A stretch of 21,373 nt of DNA from a virus, in the IMG/VR virus record IMGVR_UViG_3300031951_001405, positions 1 through 21,373 of that record. One strand, written 5' to 3'. Each line of letters begins with the position of its first letter. Position 1 is the first letter of the stretch. This document shows positions 12,988 to 19,266 of this stretch, in pieces. The translations under genes were made by a program, and so were the position numbers. A model generated the notes under the pieces. It was not told the origin of the DNA and did not search any database. It saw only the letters and a list, made by a program, of their open reading frames with translations.

Positions 12988-13689
12988 TTATTTGTATTCG
13001 TAAAGTTCATTTATGTCTAAAAGTTTAGAGACACATCCGTTTACTCTTTCAGTCCAAGTAGAATGAAAATGACCGTAAAAGTGTTGTTCTGGAGAACAAA
13101 TTTTAAAAATTTCATCCATCACTGCTCGTTCATCTGTGAGGTCTTCTAACAAATAAGCATCTTCTCTCGCCCAACCATAAACCATTTCATTAAACTGTTG
13201 AGGAAAGCAGTAAGAGGGTGCCGTGTGTGTTATAAGAACATCTACCTTACAACATTTACTCTTATCAAACATAACCCCTTCACCTGCCCAATGTGAGATC
13301 CCTTCTCTTCTTCCAGTTCTATCAATCGATACTGCTCCTCCAATAAATTGAAAAAGTTTAGAATTATATTCATAAACAGAATAATCCTCTATCAATTCAA
13401 AATGTTTTAAATTGGTTCTATTTTCTTTTTGATAATAAAAAGGATCATCATGATTCCCTCTAATAGATTTAAAATAAATATTCTTTTCTTTAAATAAACC
13501 ATCTAATCGATTTATAGTTTTTAATTGTTTATTCTTAGGTTCAAATCCGATTCCACTGTCACCGACGCTAATCAAATAACAATTTTTTATTTTTTTTCTA
13601 TCAATAAGATAGAATAAGTTCGACCAATCTCCATGATGGTCTCCTAGAAAAATTATAGGCAATTCATTATTTAATTTTTGAGTAATCAT
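12988..13689 (-). CDS. Calcineurin-like metallophosphoesterase
   Basis: With the ATG at 13689 (TAATG overlap with the gene upstream), this 233-residue protein has the metallophosphoesterase motifs: G-D17-H-H19-G-D, V-G-D-S-G-I-G-F, G-N-H-D-D, an I-T-H-T-A-P stretch and G-H-F-H near residue 208. The two-metal site is complete. Substrates in the superfamily include phosphoproteins, cyclic nucleotides and nucleic acid ends. Which one is not shown here. A TTG start nine bases upstream would also be possible but is less likely. The upstream genes are orphans. It could serve nucleic-acid end repair with the RNA ligase, though this is inference. Confidence 0.85.
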   Translation of the reverse strand: MITQKLNNELPIIFLGDHHGDWSNLFYLIDRKKIKNCYLISVGDSGIGFEPKNKQLKTINRLDGLFKEKNIYFKSIRGNHDDPFYYQKENRTNLKHFELIEDYSVYEYNSKLFQFIGGAVSIDRTGRREGISHWAGEGVMFDKSKCCKVDVLITHTAPSYCFPQQFNEMVYGWAREDAYLLEDLTDERAVMDEIFKICSPEQHFYGHFHSTWTERVNGCVSKLLDINELYEYK

Positions 13690-14243
13690 TATGTCCAAAA
13701 ATCATCTCTTCGTTTAATAATTTCAATTAAAACTTTAGTATCTTTTTTTTCTATTTTATCTTTAAGTTCATTAACTTTTTTATACTTGACCTCGTAAGGA
13801 ATACCATCATCAATCATTTCAAACATTTTTCTACCATTTTCGTCTGTGATTGGTTTAAACATTTCACTAATAGACCTTGTTGGAGGATAGGCTTCTTCTA
13901 ATCTTTTTTCTAGAATGGGTCTTTCGACTGTAATATATCGATAAGCTTTAATCAACCACTCTTCAAATTCTTTATGGTGTTCAGTGGCTTTCCAATCAAC
14001 AACGCCGTTTTTGTATTCATCTTCATAAAAAGATTTTATAAATTCAAAATTTACTGTCTCAATTAAAGAGGTAATGTCACACCAATTTCTTGGAATAGCT
14101 TTACGGATTCTTTGATGTTGAGGTTTAAAAATAGGTTTTATGTAATCATAATAATACATAGACCACCTAAACGGAAGTATATCCCACAAGCTCCAAATTT
14201 TAGTTTTTTTAAAAAACCATTCTCTTAGTTCCATTGTTTTCAT
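13689..14243 (-). CDS. Conserved phage protein, unknown
   Basis: This 184-residue protein contains P-R-N-W-C-D-I-T-S-L-I-E-T-V-N-F-E-F-I near residues 51-69 followed by Y-E-D-E-Y and V-V-D-W. It is basic and aromatic at the N-terminus (FFKKTKIWSLWDIL) and ends in a charged helix. I recall similar orphans in phages but no function. It overlaps the upstream gene by ATGA and the metallophosphoesterase gene by one base. Confidence 0.7.
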   Translation of the reverse strand: MKTMELREWFFKKTKIWSLWDILPFRWSMYYYDYIKPIFKPQHQRIRKAIPRNWCDITSLIETVNFEFIKSFYEDEYKNGVVDWKATEHHKEFEEWLIKAYRYITVERPILEKRLEEAYPPTRSISEMFKPITDENGRKMFEMIDDGIPYEVKYKKVNELKDKIEKKDTKVLIEIIKRRDDFWT

Positions 14244-14977
14244 TTTATTTTATAAGGTTTTTCTACCACAAGATAATAAACAGATTCTTTTTGTCCTATT
14301 CTTTTATTACCACTAATAGAATTGTCTTTAGGAAGAGCTTTATTCGCAAACTTCCAAGCAACGTCATAGTCTTTAACAAAGATAGCTTCTTTAACTTTCT
14401 CCTGATACCTTTTAGGAATAAGAAACCACTTTTCGGGTATCCAATAGTTTTTAGTTTCTGGATTGATTATTTTGACATCCGGAATGTTAGATATATTAAG
14501 TACACCATCACCGTCCACACCCATATCTCGGTAACCATCGTTTCGTTCATAATGTAAAAATTGTTCAATTGCTTTTTTAATCTCCCAAGCAATAGTACCT
14601 CTTATCATTTCCTTGCACCCTACACCAAAAGAAGAATTAGGATGATCAAGATGAGGTCTGATTTTTTTATTCTTCCATTCTTCACTTTCTTTTACAATCT
14701 CCCCGCTTTCATTATACTCATTGCCGTATTGATCATAGAAACCACCATGACCATCATATTCTCTTTTTATGTTTGGAGGAAATGCAATAGATCTTATCAC
14801 GTTTTCCAGGTATTGGCCTTCTTCGTATTTAAAGCCTCTATCCCAAAAGACTTCATCCATAGCCATTTTAATTTGACCTGATTGAAGTCGAGAATAGGTT
14901 TCAAGAGCTGAAATAAGAACCAATAAATGTTGCCTCTCAAATTCAACTTGAATTCTTTTAGGTCTTTTATTTTTCAT
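14240..14977 (-). CDS. Conserved phage protein with YSRLQSGQI motif
   Basis: This 245-residue protein has L-E-T-Y-S-R-L-Q-S-G-Q-I near residues 25-37, a pattern seen in a conserved phage orphan family ('AlefYSRlhlGQl'). A G-V-G-C-K-E-M region and D-Y-D-V-A-W-K-F near the C-terminus may be part of the core. The N-terminus is basic. I cannot give a role. A TTGATT-16-TAAAAT promoter begins 8 bases before the ATG. Downstream genes overlap it by ATGA. Confidence 0.7.
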   Translation of the reverse strand: MKNKRPKRIQVEFERQHLLVLISALETYSRLQSGQIKMAMDEVFWDRGFKYEEGQYLENVIRSIAFPPNIKREYDGHGGFYDQYGNEYNESGEIVKESEEWKNKKIRPHLDHPNSSFGVGCKEMIRGTIAWEIKKAIEQFLHYERNDGYRDMGVDGDGVLNISNIPDVKIINPETKNYWIPEKWFLIPKRYQEKVKEAIFVKDYDVAWKFANKALPKDNSISGNKRIGQKESVYYLVVEKPYKIK

Positions 14978-14985
14978 TAAACGCT

Positions 14986-15013
14986 ATTTTATAAATAAAA
15001 ACTATAAAATCAA
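14986..15013 (-). promoter_or_regulatory. Housekeeping-type promoter
   Basis: On the minus strand TTGATT (15008-15013) and TAAAAT (14986-14991) are 16 bases apart. The ATG at 14977 follows after 8 bases. It is the same arrangement as the queC promoter. Confidence 0.45.
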
Positions 15014-15020
15014 GATATTA

Positions 15021-15128
15021 TTAACGAAAAATCGATTGGATTATGGTCATAGTACCATAATAAGTTGTATATAAACAACAAATAAGAAGAACAACCCAAC
15101 AAAATTTGTCAAAAAAATTACCGTTCAT
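15021..15128 (-). CDS. Tiny membrane peptide (35 residues)
   Basis: A minus-strand frame encodes 35 residues starting MNGNFFDKFCWVVLLICC and continuing LYTTYYGTMTII. A single hydrophobic segment with several Cys suggests membrane insertion. A TTGACA-17-TAAATT promoter ends 9 bases before its ATG. The frame contains an 8-bp inverted repeat (15040-15061), which could mean that the sequence also serves a regulatory role. The gene occupies most of the 207-base divergent gap 14978-15184. It is plausible but small. Confidence 0.45.
   Translation of the reverse strand: MNGNFFDKFCWVVLLICCLYTTYYGTMTIIQSIFR
15040..15061. repeat. 8-bp inverted repeat inside 35-residue frame
   Basis: ATTATGGT (15040-15047) and ACCATAAT (15054-15061) are perfect inverted arms with loop catagt. 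It lies inside the tiny membrane peptide frame. It could be an operator or an RNA hairpin. Confidence 0.4.
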
Positions 15129-15137
15129 ATAAATTTA

Positions 15138-15166
15138 AATTTAATTACATGAATTACTTTTGTCAA
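15138..15166 (-). promoter_or_regulatory. Promoter of the 35-residue peptide
   Basis: On the minus strand a perfect TTGACA (15161-15166) is 17 bases from TAAATT (15138-15143), and the ATG follows after 9 bases. The -35 box overlaps an 11-base palindrome GTCAACTTGAC at 15162-15172. Confidence 0.45.
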
Positions 15167-15178
15167 CTTGACTAAATA
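15162..15178 (+). promoter_or_regulatory. Late-type motif and palindrome before tail fibre
   Basis: CTAAATA (15172-15178) ends 6 bases before the ATG at 15185 and is a one-base variant of ATAAATA. It abuts the palindrome GTCAA-c-TTGAC (15162-15172), which could be an operator shared by the two divergent genes. Confidence 0.35.
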
Positions 15179-15184
15179 TCTTAT

Positions 15185-16192
15185 ATGTCCACAACTGTAT
15201 CCAATAACATGATCGCCTTTAATGGGGGTAGCTTTGCTTTTAGAAATAAAATCATTAACGGGGATATGTTAATTGCTCAAAGAGGTACCACTTTTAGTGT
15301 CGCTGTGAGTTCACAATATACGGTAGATCGTTGGAATGTTAGTTCTGAAATACCAGCGAGACCAGGTAGAGGAGATATTACTCAAAGTAATGATGTTCCT
15401 AATTTTGAATTTCAAAGTAGTTTAAGATTTACTACTACTACCATTTCTAATGCTAATACCCAATTTTTAGAAATTGAGCAATATATTGAAGGTTATGATG
15501 CTAGAGATTTAATCAACCAACCTATTATTGTCTCTTTCTGGGTTAAAAGTAATAAGACAGGAACTTACAGTGTGCATTTAAATAATGCAGGTAATGGAGT
15601 TACTCCGGATAGGTCTTACGTAGCAGAATATAATATCAATACCAACAATTGGGAAAAGAAAACCATATATGTTTCTCCGATAGATGCTTCACAGGGAGTT
15701 TGGAATTGGACTAATGGTAGAGGATTAAAGTTAGGATTTACATTAGCTGGAGCCTCTTCTAATGTAGCTCCTTTATTAAATTCTTGGGTTACTGGAGATT
15801 TTATAACATCATCTAATCAAACTAATCTTTTAGACACCACAGGGAATACTTTTCTTATTACCGGAGTTCAATTAGAAAAAGGCCCTACTCCGACTCCTTT
15901 TGAACACAGACCTTTTGGAACAGAATTAGCTTTGTGTCAAAGGTATTTTGAATATGGTGCACAATTTATCGACAACAATGTACCAGTTACTGATTCAAAT
16001 TGGAAGGTGCTTTATTCGTATAAAGTAACAAAAAGAACAGCAACGCCGATGATAACCAGAATAGCTGGACCGGCAGCTGCTTCTACCGGGTTTATGTCTA
16101 CGCAAAACTCTCATTGGTGCATCATAGCAGTAAACATACCGTCAGGCCTCAACGAGTATGGCATTACATTCAATGTAGACGCAGAACTCTAA
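15185..16192 (+). CDS. Tail fibre / receptor-binding protein
   Basis: This 335-residue protein carries F-R-N-K-I-I-N-G-D-M-L-I-A-Q-R-G at 19-34, then Y-T-V-D-R-W, a jelly-roll-like beta domain, and G-V-Q-L-E-K-G-P-T-P-T-P-F-E-H-R-P near residue 227. This layout is typical of phage tail-fibre or receptor-binding tip proteins with a carbohydrate-binding-type domain. The next segment, F-G-T-E-L-A-L-C-Q-R-Y-F, is also standard for the family. A short C-terminal domain follows, which may recognise the host surface. A late-type motif lies 6 bases upstream, in agreement with a structural gene. Its TAA overlaps the stop of the convergent metallophosphoesterase. Confidence 0.85.
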   Translation: MSTTVSNNMIAFNGGSFAFRNKIINGDMLIAQRGTTFSVAVSSQYTVDRWNVSSEIPARPGRGDITQSNDVPNFEFQSSLRFTTTTISNANTQFLEIEQYIEGYDARDLINQPIIVSFWVKSNKTGTYSVHLNNAGNGVTPDRSYVAEYNINTNNWEKKTIYVSPIDASQGVWNWTNGRGLKLGFTLAGASSNVAPLLNSWVTGDFITSSNQTNLLDTTGNTFLITGVQLEKGPTPTPFEHRPFGTELALCQRYFEYGAQFIDNNVPVTDSNWKVLYSYKVTKRTATPMITRIAGPAAASTGFMSTQNSHWCIIAVNIPSGLNEYGITFNVDAEL

Positions 16193-16854
16193 AAAGGATT
16201 TAAAGTATTTAACCCGTGATGATCATAGGTAATAATACTTTGATCAAAACTCTTTTTAATATCATTAAAAGAAATAGGTTCTGAACATTTTTCTACGGAC
16301 ACTTCTTTAATCCTAGAACGATATAATAGTTTACCTAACTCAGACTTTTCCAAAGTTCCGTGCACATGAGCATGCACCATATAAGAACCTTTACCTTGAC
16401 CATTCCAAGAGGCAATAGGATAGTGTGAAGCTACCACAGAATGGCCATTGATAAACATCTCCAAGTAATTAGGAGTCAAATAAATTTTCTGGTGGCCCCT
16501 ATCTATTACCCCTTCGGAGTCTGATTTGGATAAAAATTGTTTCCATCCTGCTGTGTGGTTTCCTGGTAGCCAATATACTTCTTTAAAGGGTACTCGATGA
16601 AAGAAAGAATCCATATATTCCTCAGCTTGATATCCAAAACAAGTATCGCCTAAAAGAAAAATAATAGACTCATCATTTAAAGACTTTCTCCAAGCCATTT
16701 CAATAGCTTCATTATGTTCTTGAACGGAATTAAAACCTCTCATTTTCCAAAGAGGATTCTCCCACTTAGGATCGTGATTTAAATGTAAACAACCCCAAAA
16801 GAAAATATTATTTTCTGGTTGTTTAAATTTTAAAGGAGTGAGATATTTCTTCAC
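16189..16854 (-). CDS. Metallophosphoesterase with altered motif I
   Basis: This 221-residue protein has F-F-W-G-C22-L-H24-L-N-H, L-L-G-D70, L-P-G-N-H100, V-A-S-H-Y-P and H-A-H-V-H-G at 161-166. These are metallophosphoesterase motifs I to V. In motif I the usual Asp of D-x-H is Cys22, so metal binding may differ. The start is GTG (16852-16854), overlapping the stop of a 44-residue membrane peptide upstream by two bases. Unlike the other metallophosphoesterase it has no close enzyme partner. The gene converges on the tail-fibre gene with a shared stop (CTAA). Substrate unknown. Confidence 0.82.
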   Translation of the reverse strand: MKKYLTPLKFKQPENNIFFWGCLHLNHDPKWENPLWKMRGFNSVQEHNEAIEMAWRKSLNDESIIFLLGDTCFGYQAEEYMDSFFHRVPFKEVYWLPGNHTAGWKQFLSKSDSEGVIDRGHQKIYLTPNYLEMFINGHSVVASHYPIASWNGQGKGSYMVHAHVHGTLEKSELGKLLYRSRIKEVSVEKCSEPISFNDIKKSFDQSIITYDHHGLNTLNPF

Positions 16855-16985
16855 TTAGTCAACGAAATGCTTAGTAAACTAATACCTACTACCAGTAAAG
16901 CGATCAGATACGTAGGAGCGTAGAACAAAGAAATGACCATAACCAACATGACAAACAATTTGCTAAGAGTGATAAAATTAAACAT
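16851..16985 (-). CDS. 44-residue membrane peptide
   Basis: A minus-strand frame encodes 44 residues, beginning MFNFITLSKLFVMLVMVISL and continuing FYAPTYLIALLVVGISLLSI, with two hydrophobic helices separated by a Y-A-P-T-Y turn. Its TGA overlaps the GTG of the metallophosphoesterase, so they form an operon. A TTGACT-16-TATTAT promoter ends 6 bases before the ATG. The two-helix hairpin shape is like small holins or membrane-active phage peptides, but there is no direct evidence of function. Confidence 0.65.
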   Translation of the reverse strand: MFNFITLSKLFVMLVMVISLFYAPTYLIALLVVGISLLSISLTK

Positions 16986-16991
16986 ACCTAT

Positions 16992-17019
16992 ATAATAAGA
17001 CTTCACAAATTAAAGTCAA
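16992..17019 (-). promoter_or_regulatory. Housekeeping-type promoter, leaderless layout
   Basis: On the minus strand TTGACT (17014-17019) and TATTAT (16992-16997) are 16 bases apart, and the ATG at 16985 follows after 6 bases. A start point 7 bases after the box would lie at the A of the ATG. Confidence 0.5.
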
Positions 17020-17043
17020 ATACTTTTTAATATAAAATAAGGG

Positions 17044-17094
17044 TTGACAATTTCGAATTAATTTCAGAAACTATAAAGGTAAAGTAAATCACAT
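17044..17094 (+). promoter_or_regulatory. Possible promoter region of lipoprotein gene
   Basis: A perfect TTGACA (17044-17049) is followed by TATAAA (17072-17077), but the spacing of 22 bases is too long for a standard promoter. AAAGG (17075-17079) lies about 15 bases from the ATG, longer than a usual Shine-Dalgarno spacing. The region is suggestive but not convincing. Confidence 0.25.
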
Positions 17095-17460
17095 ATGAAA
17101 AAAATACTAATGTTGATCTGTAGCGTGTTTATGGTAAGCTGTGCTTATACCACTCCTTATCCTTCTTCTCGAGTCGTAGCAGTCTATCAAACCGTGAATA
17201 GAGTTCCGGTGAATAGGTTGCCTATGATGACTGGTTATTATCGAGGACCATCACAAAGAGATCTTATACAACAAGAGTTGAATCAACGCCAGATTGATGC
17301 CGCTCAAATGAATGAAGTGGTTTCGGGAGTAATGGGTCCTAATTGTTATTCCGCGGGTTTGTTAAATTATCAAAATCAAGTTCGAGAAGTAAATGCTCGA
17401 ATGCAAAACCCTTGGCTGCAACATTTTTCAGATTCTAATTATTATGGGTACCGTTATTAA
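17095..17460 (+). CDS. Putative lipoprotein
   Basis: This 121-residue protein begins with a lipoprotein signal: MKKILMLICSVFMVSC, with basic start, hydrophobic core and lipobox M-V-S-C16. After cleavage the mature chain begins at Cys16 and should be anchored to the outer membrane of a Gram-negative host or to the outer leaflet of another. It is Gln/Asn- and Tyr-rich, with P-S-S-R-V-V-A-V and a Y-Y-G-Y-R-Y end. Phage lipoproteins often block superinfection or form o-spanins. The following small membrane protein gene suggests a cassette. Role not known. Confidence 0.75.
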   Translation: MKKILMLICSVFMVSCAYTTPYPSSRVVAVYQTVNRVPVNRLPMMTGYYRGPSQRDLIQQELNQRQIDAAQMNEVVSGVMGPNCYSAGLLNYQNQVREVNARMQNPWLQHFSDSNYYGYRY

Positions 17461-17470
17461 AAAAATTGTC

Positions 17471-17614
17471 ATGAATAATGTTTTTACCAAGAAACGAAAC
17501 TTCTCTAAACCTCATCTTATTAATGTGATTATGTTTTTGAGTGGTGTCATTGTTGGAGGAATTTTAATGATGGCTGCTTTGTGTATAGTCGGTATGATGT
17601 CTTATTGGCAATAA
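17471..17614 (+). CDS. Small single-pass membrane protein
   Basis: With the ATG at 17471, 47 residues are encoded. A charged N-terminus (MNNVFTKKRNFSKPH) is followed by one long hydrophobic helix, INVIMFLSGVIVGGILMMAA then LCIVGMM, and a 4-residue tail. A longer frame from 17393 overlaps the lipoprotein gene and is less likely. There is almost no soluble part after the helix, which argues against an inner spanin. A holin- or exclusion-type role is possible but unproven. The next gene starts one base after its stop. Confidence 0.6.
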   Translation: MNNVFTKKRNFSKPHLINVIMFLSGVIVGGILMMAALCIVGMMSYWQ

Positions 17615-17615
17615 T

Positions 17616-17813
17616 ATGAAAATCAATAAACCTTATAAAGTCGAACGCCGTATTGGGAATACCAATAAGTGGTATGATGTGATGTTGTCTCCTTTCAATA
17701 CACCAGAAGAGGTACACGAATATCTCAACAAATACAGTCGTTATTACCCCTCAGAAGATAGGTATTATAGAGTTACTAAAGATTCTGGTAAGTCTGTTAT
17801 TTTACATCTTTAA
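17616..17813 (+). CDS. Unknown small basic protein
   Basis: This 65-residue protein has Y-K-V-E-R-R-I-G-N-T-N-K-W-Y-D-V-M, T-P-E-E-V-H-E-Y-L-N-K-Y and Y-Y-R-V-T-K-D-S-G-K. It is strand-helix-strand in likely fold and is basic. No known family. ATG immediately after the previous stop (one-base gap) suggests an operon. No Shine-Dalgarno. Confidence 0.65.
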   Translation: MKINKPYKVERRIGNTNKWYDVMLSPFNTPEEVHEYLNKYSRYYPSEDRYYRVTKDSGKSVILHL

Positions 17814-17819
17814 ATGTAG

Positions 17820-17874
17820 TTTACATTGAAATAGTTACATATAAAATCCATAAGTATATATGTTATGGATTTTA
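17820..17874 (+). promoter_or_regulatory. Promoter with 12-bp inverted repeat
   Basis: TTTACA (17820-17825) and TAAAAT (17842-17847) are 16 bases apart. A perfect 12-bp inverted repeat, TAAAATCCATAA (17842-17853) and TTATGGATTTTA (17863-17874), covers the -10 box and a possible ATG at 17865. The layout suits an operator, or else an RNA hairpin over the start. Confidence 0.45.
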
Positions 17875-17960
17875 CTAAGGATTTAAAGGGTTTTGTAGCC
17901 GAGAACTCTAAAGTTGGAGGTACATTTTTTATTGGTTTAAATAATGTCTCTATTCCTTAA
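17865..17960 (+). CDS. Possible 31-residue peptide
   Basis: A frame of 31 residues, starting MDFTKDLKGFVAENSKVGG, is the only coding sign in the 185-base gap 17814-17998. The ATG lies in the right arm of a 12-bp inverted repeat. It ends IPLNN-like (LNNVSIP) with TAA at 17958-17960. Composition is ordinary and no family is known. It could be a real gene under hairpin or operator control, or the region could be purely regulatory. Confidence 0.3.
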   Translation: MDFTKDLKGFVAENSKVGGTFFIGLNNVSIP

Positions 17961-17993
17961 AATCTAGAAGAAATTAACCTTAACTAGAATTTT
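17959..17993. repeat. Hairpin before the 61-residue gene
   Basis: AAAATCTAG (17959-17967) and CTAGAATTTT (17984-17993) can pair with one bulged A. The hairpin ends 5 bases before the ATG at 17999 and may act as a terminator or a translation-control element. Confidence 0.35.
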
Positions 17994-17998
17994 TAAAT

Positions 17999-18184
17999 AT
18001 GGAATACAATACCAACCAAGAAACTTTAAAACTTATTCAAGAAAGTATAGACCATCTTAATGAAATCTATTGGCTTTTAGAAAAAGATACTAAATTTAAT
18101 GTAGATAAAAAGGTGTTAGATGATTTGGAAGATACGTGGTGTAAATTAGAACAAATTATTGTCGAATTTTATCATCGATTATAA
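17999..18184 (+). CDS. Unknown small helical protein
   Basis: This 61-residue, nearly all-helical, acidic protein reads T-L-K-L-I-Q-E-S-I-D-H-L-N-E-I-Y-W-L-L-E-K-D-T and ends IIVEFYHRL. It may form a coiled coil. No family recognised. TAGAAT lies 8 bases before the ATG with no -35. A hairpin lies just upstream, and another just after its stop (18195-18224). There is no Shine-Dalgarno. Confidence 0.6.
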   Translation: MEYNTNQETLKLIQESIDHLNEIYWLLEKDTKFNVDKKVLDDLEDTWCKLEQIIVEFYHRL

Positions 18185-18194
18185 AAAAAGCGTG

Positions 18195-18224
18195 AAGAAG
18201 TCTTAAAAAAGATTTAGACTTCTT
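18195..18224. repeat. 9-bp hairpin before the DksA-like gene
   Basis: AAGAAGTCT (18195-18203) and AGACTTCTT (18216-18224) are perfect arms around a 12-base A-rich loop. The right arm ends 3 bases before the ATG at 18228. It could hide the start, end the upstream transcript, or mark a processing site. Confidence 0.45.
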
Positions 18225-18227
18225 TAA

Positions 18228-18482
18228 ATGAATATCAAATATTGTAAGTGCTGTGCCTCTCTTATTGAGGAAGAACGCTTGGAAGTATTGCCAGATACTG
18301 TCTTTTGTTCGCCTTGTGCTCAAAAGATTCAGCCAGTCAAACCAAGAAAAGGCATTATGGTCTTTGATCACAAGACAGGAGGAACTTTGCAATCCATGTC
18401 TGCAGAGTACTACAATCAAAACAAGCGTTACTTTGTAGCCAATGGAGCTAGGTCTGTAGTTAAAAACTTCATGAGAGGATAA
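18228..18482 (+). CDS. DksA/TraR-type zinc-finger protein
   Basis: This 84-residue protein has the C4 zinc finger of the DksA/TraR family: C6-x-x-C9, then a helix with E-E-E-R-L-E-V-L-P-D, then C27-x-x-C30. This matches the 'CG.pI...RL..lP....C..C' pattern. DksA-type proteins enter the secondary channel of RNA polymerase. The rest (F-D-H-K-T-G-G-T-L-Q and a basic tail) has no coiled-coil arm, so it may be a stripped-down version. A perfect hairpin lies just before the start. It may adjust host transcription for the phage. Two opposite-strand or overlapping frames are shadows. Confidence 0.75.
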   Translation: MNIKYCKCCASLIEEERLEVLPDTVFCSPCAQKIQPVKPRKGIMVFDHKTGGTLQSMSAEYYNQNKRYFVANGARSVVKNFMRG

Positions 18483-18496
18483 ATTTAAAATATAAT

Positions 18497-18715
18497 ATGA
18501 AAGATATTGATTTAGACTTGCAGGATCGCTTCACCACACAATTTTGTTCTTACCAAAAACTCATAGGAGACTTTCAGGTTTTAATGAGTAAAAAAATGGA
18601 TCAATTTAATGAAGATCCTACCGAAGAAAAGGCTAAAGAATTAAATAAAATTTGTTTTATTTTAAGATCAGCCTATAATGAAATTGTTAATCGAAAAGAA
18701 TTAGGCATACAATAA
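18497..18715 (+). CDS. Unknown small helical protein
   Basis: This 72-residue acidic helical protein contains Y-Q-K-L-I-G-D-F-Q-V-L-M-S-K-K-M-D-Q-F-N-E-D-P-T-E-E-K. No motif recognised. It follows the zinc-finger gene by 14 bases. Its TAA overlaps the next ATG (TAATG), so translation is coupled. Confidence 0.65.
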   Translation: MKDIDLDLQDRFTTQFCSYQKLIGDFQVLMSKKMDQFNEDPTEEKAKELNKICFILRSAYNEIVNRKELGIQ

Positions 18716-18936
18716 TGAAAGTTAAAGAATTAATTCAAAAACTATCTGAACAAGACCCTGAAATGAAAGTGGTTGTACAAGGATATGAAGGAGGCTTTGA
18801 TGAAGTAGATTCTCTTCATCAAGTGCCTATGATTAAGAACAAACACAAACAAGACAAGTGGTGGGATGGAGAGTATTCAGAAGCAGTTTTAGATGATGCA
18901 GAAGACATTGCGTTGCTTTTACCCAGAAAGTCTTAA
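18715..18936 (+). CDS. Conserved small protein, MxVKELIxxL type
   Basis: This 73-residue protein starts MKVKELIQKLSEQDPEMKVV and has V-Q-G-Y-E-G-G-F-D-E-V near residue 21, then D-A-E-D-I-A-L-L-L-P. This matches a small family common in phages and bacterial mobile DNA ('VKELIxxLxxxDPexxVxxxGyeGG'). Function unknown. It is coupled by TAATG to the previous gene. Confidence 0.75.
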   Translation: MKVKELIQKLSEQDPEMKVVVQGYEGGFDEVDSLHQVPMIKNKHKQDKWWDGEYSEAVLDDAEDIALLLPRKS

Positions 18937-18939
18937 CGC

Positions 18940-19236
18940 GTGGATATCAAATATATGTATAAAGAAAATGGTTATATCAAAGATGGTGAGTGGTATACGT
19001 GCCACTTTAATCGTCTCAATAAAGAATGTAAAGATTTGGTCAATGATTTGGTAAATTCTTCTCATGTTTCTCACCGTTGGTCTGATGAACTAAAGCATCA
19101 GTATTTTACTAAAGCCGTTTTTATAGCTTTTGATTCTGGTCGTAAAAGACATGAAAATAAATGGGAGAAAATGTTTATTAGAATTAGAGATAAGGTTTTT
19201 GTTTTTTTGTTTCGATTAATTGGTTATATCCCTTGA
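18940..19236 (+). CDS. Unknown small basic protein
   Basis: This 98-residue protein contains W-Y-T-C-H-F-N-R-L-N-K-E-C, a Lys/Arg-rich region, and a C-terminal hydrophobic stretch (VFVFLFRLIGYIP) that could contact a membrane. The start is GTG at 18940, three bases after the previous stop. An ATG at 18955 would give 93 residues. No family recognised. Confidence 0.6.
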   Translation: MDIKYMYKENGYIKDGEWYTCHFNRLNKECKDLVNDLVNSSHVSHRWSDELKHQYFTKAVFIAFDSGRKRHENKWEKMFIRIRDKVFVFLFRLIGYIP

Positions 19237-19260
19237 TATTTTTAAATTCAAATTTATATT
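19233..19260 (+). promoter_or_regulatory. Housekeeping-type promoter for 160-residue gene
   Basis: TTGATA (19233-19238) and TATATT (19255-19260) are 16 bases apart. The ATG at 19267 follows after 6 bases. The -35 overlaps the preceding stop codon. Confidence 0.4.
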
Positions 19261-19266
19261 ATTTTT

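Noticed and set aside
13689-13698. TTG start upstream of the metallophosphoesterase ATG
   Set aside because: The ATG at 13689 gives a TAATG overlap with the gene before, the same coupling seen elsewhere, so TTG is not needed.
14234-14881. Plus-strand frames opposite the 245-residue gene
   Set aside because: Biased, hydrophobic translations typical of an antisense shadow in AT-rich coding DNA.
17044-17077. TTGACA and TATAAA as a standard promoter before the lipoprotein gene
   Set aside because: The spacing of 22 bases is outside the usual range, unlike the 16-17 bases elsewhere in the window; kept only as a weak suggestion.
18156-18438. Minus-strand and alternative plus frames over the DksA-like gene
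   Set aside because: The zinc-finger frame has a clear family pattern; the others are shadows.
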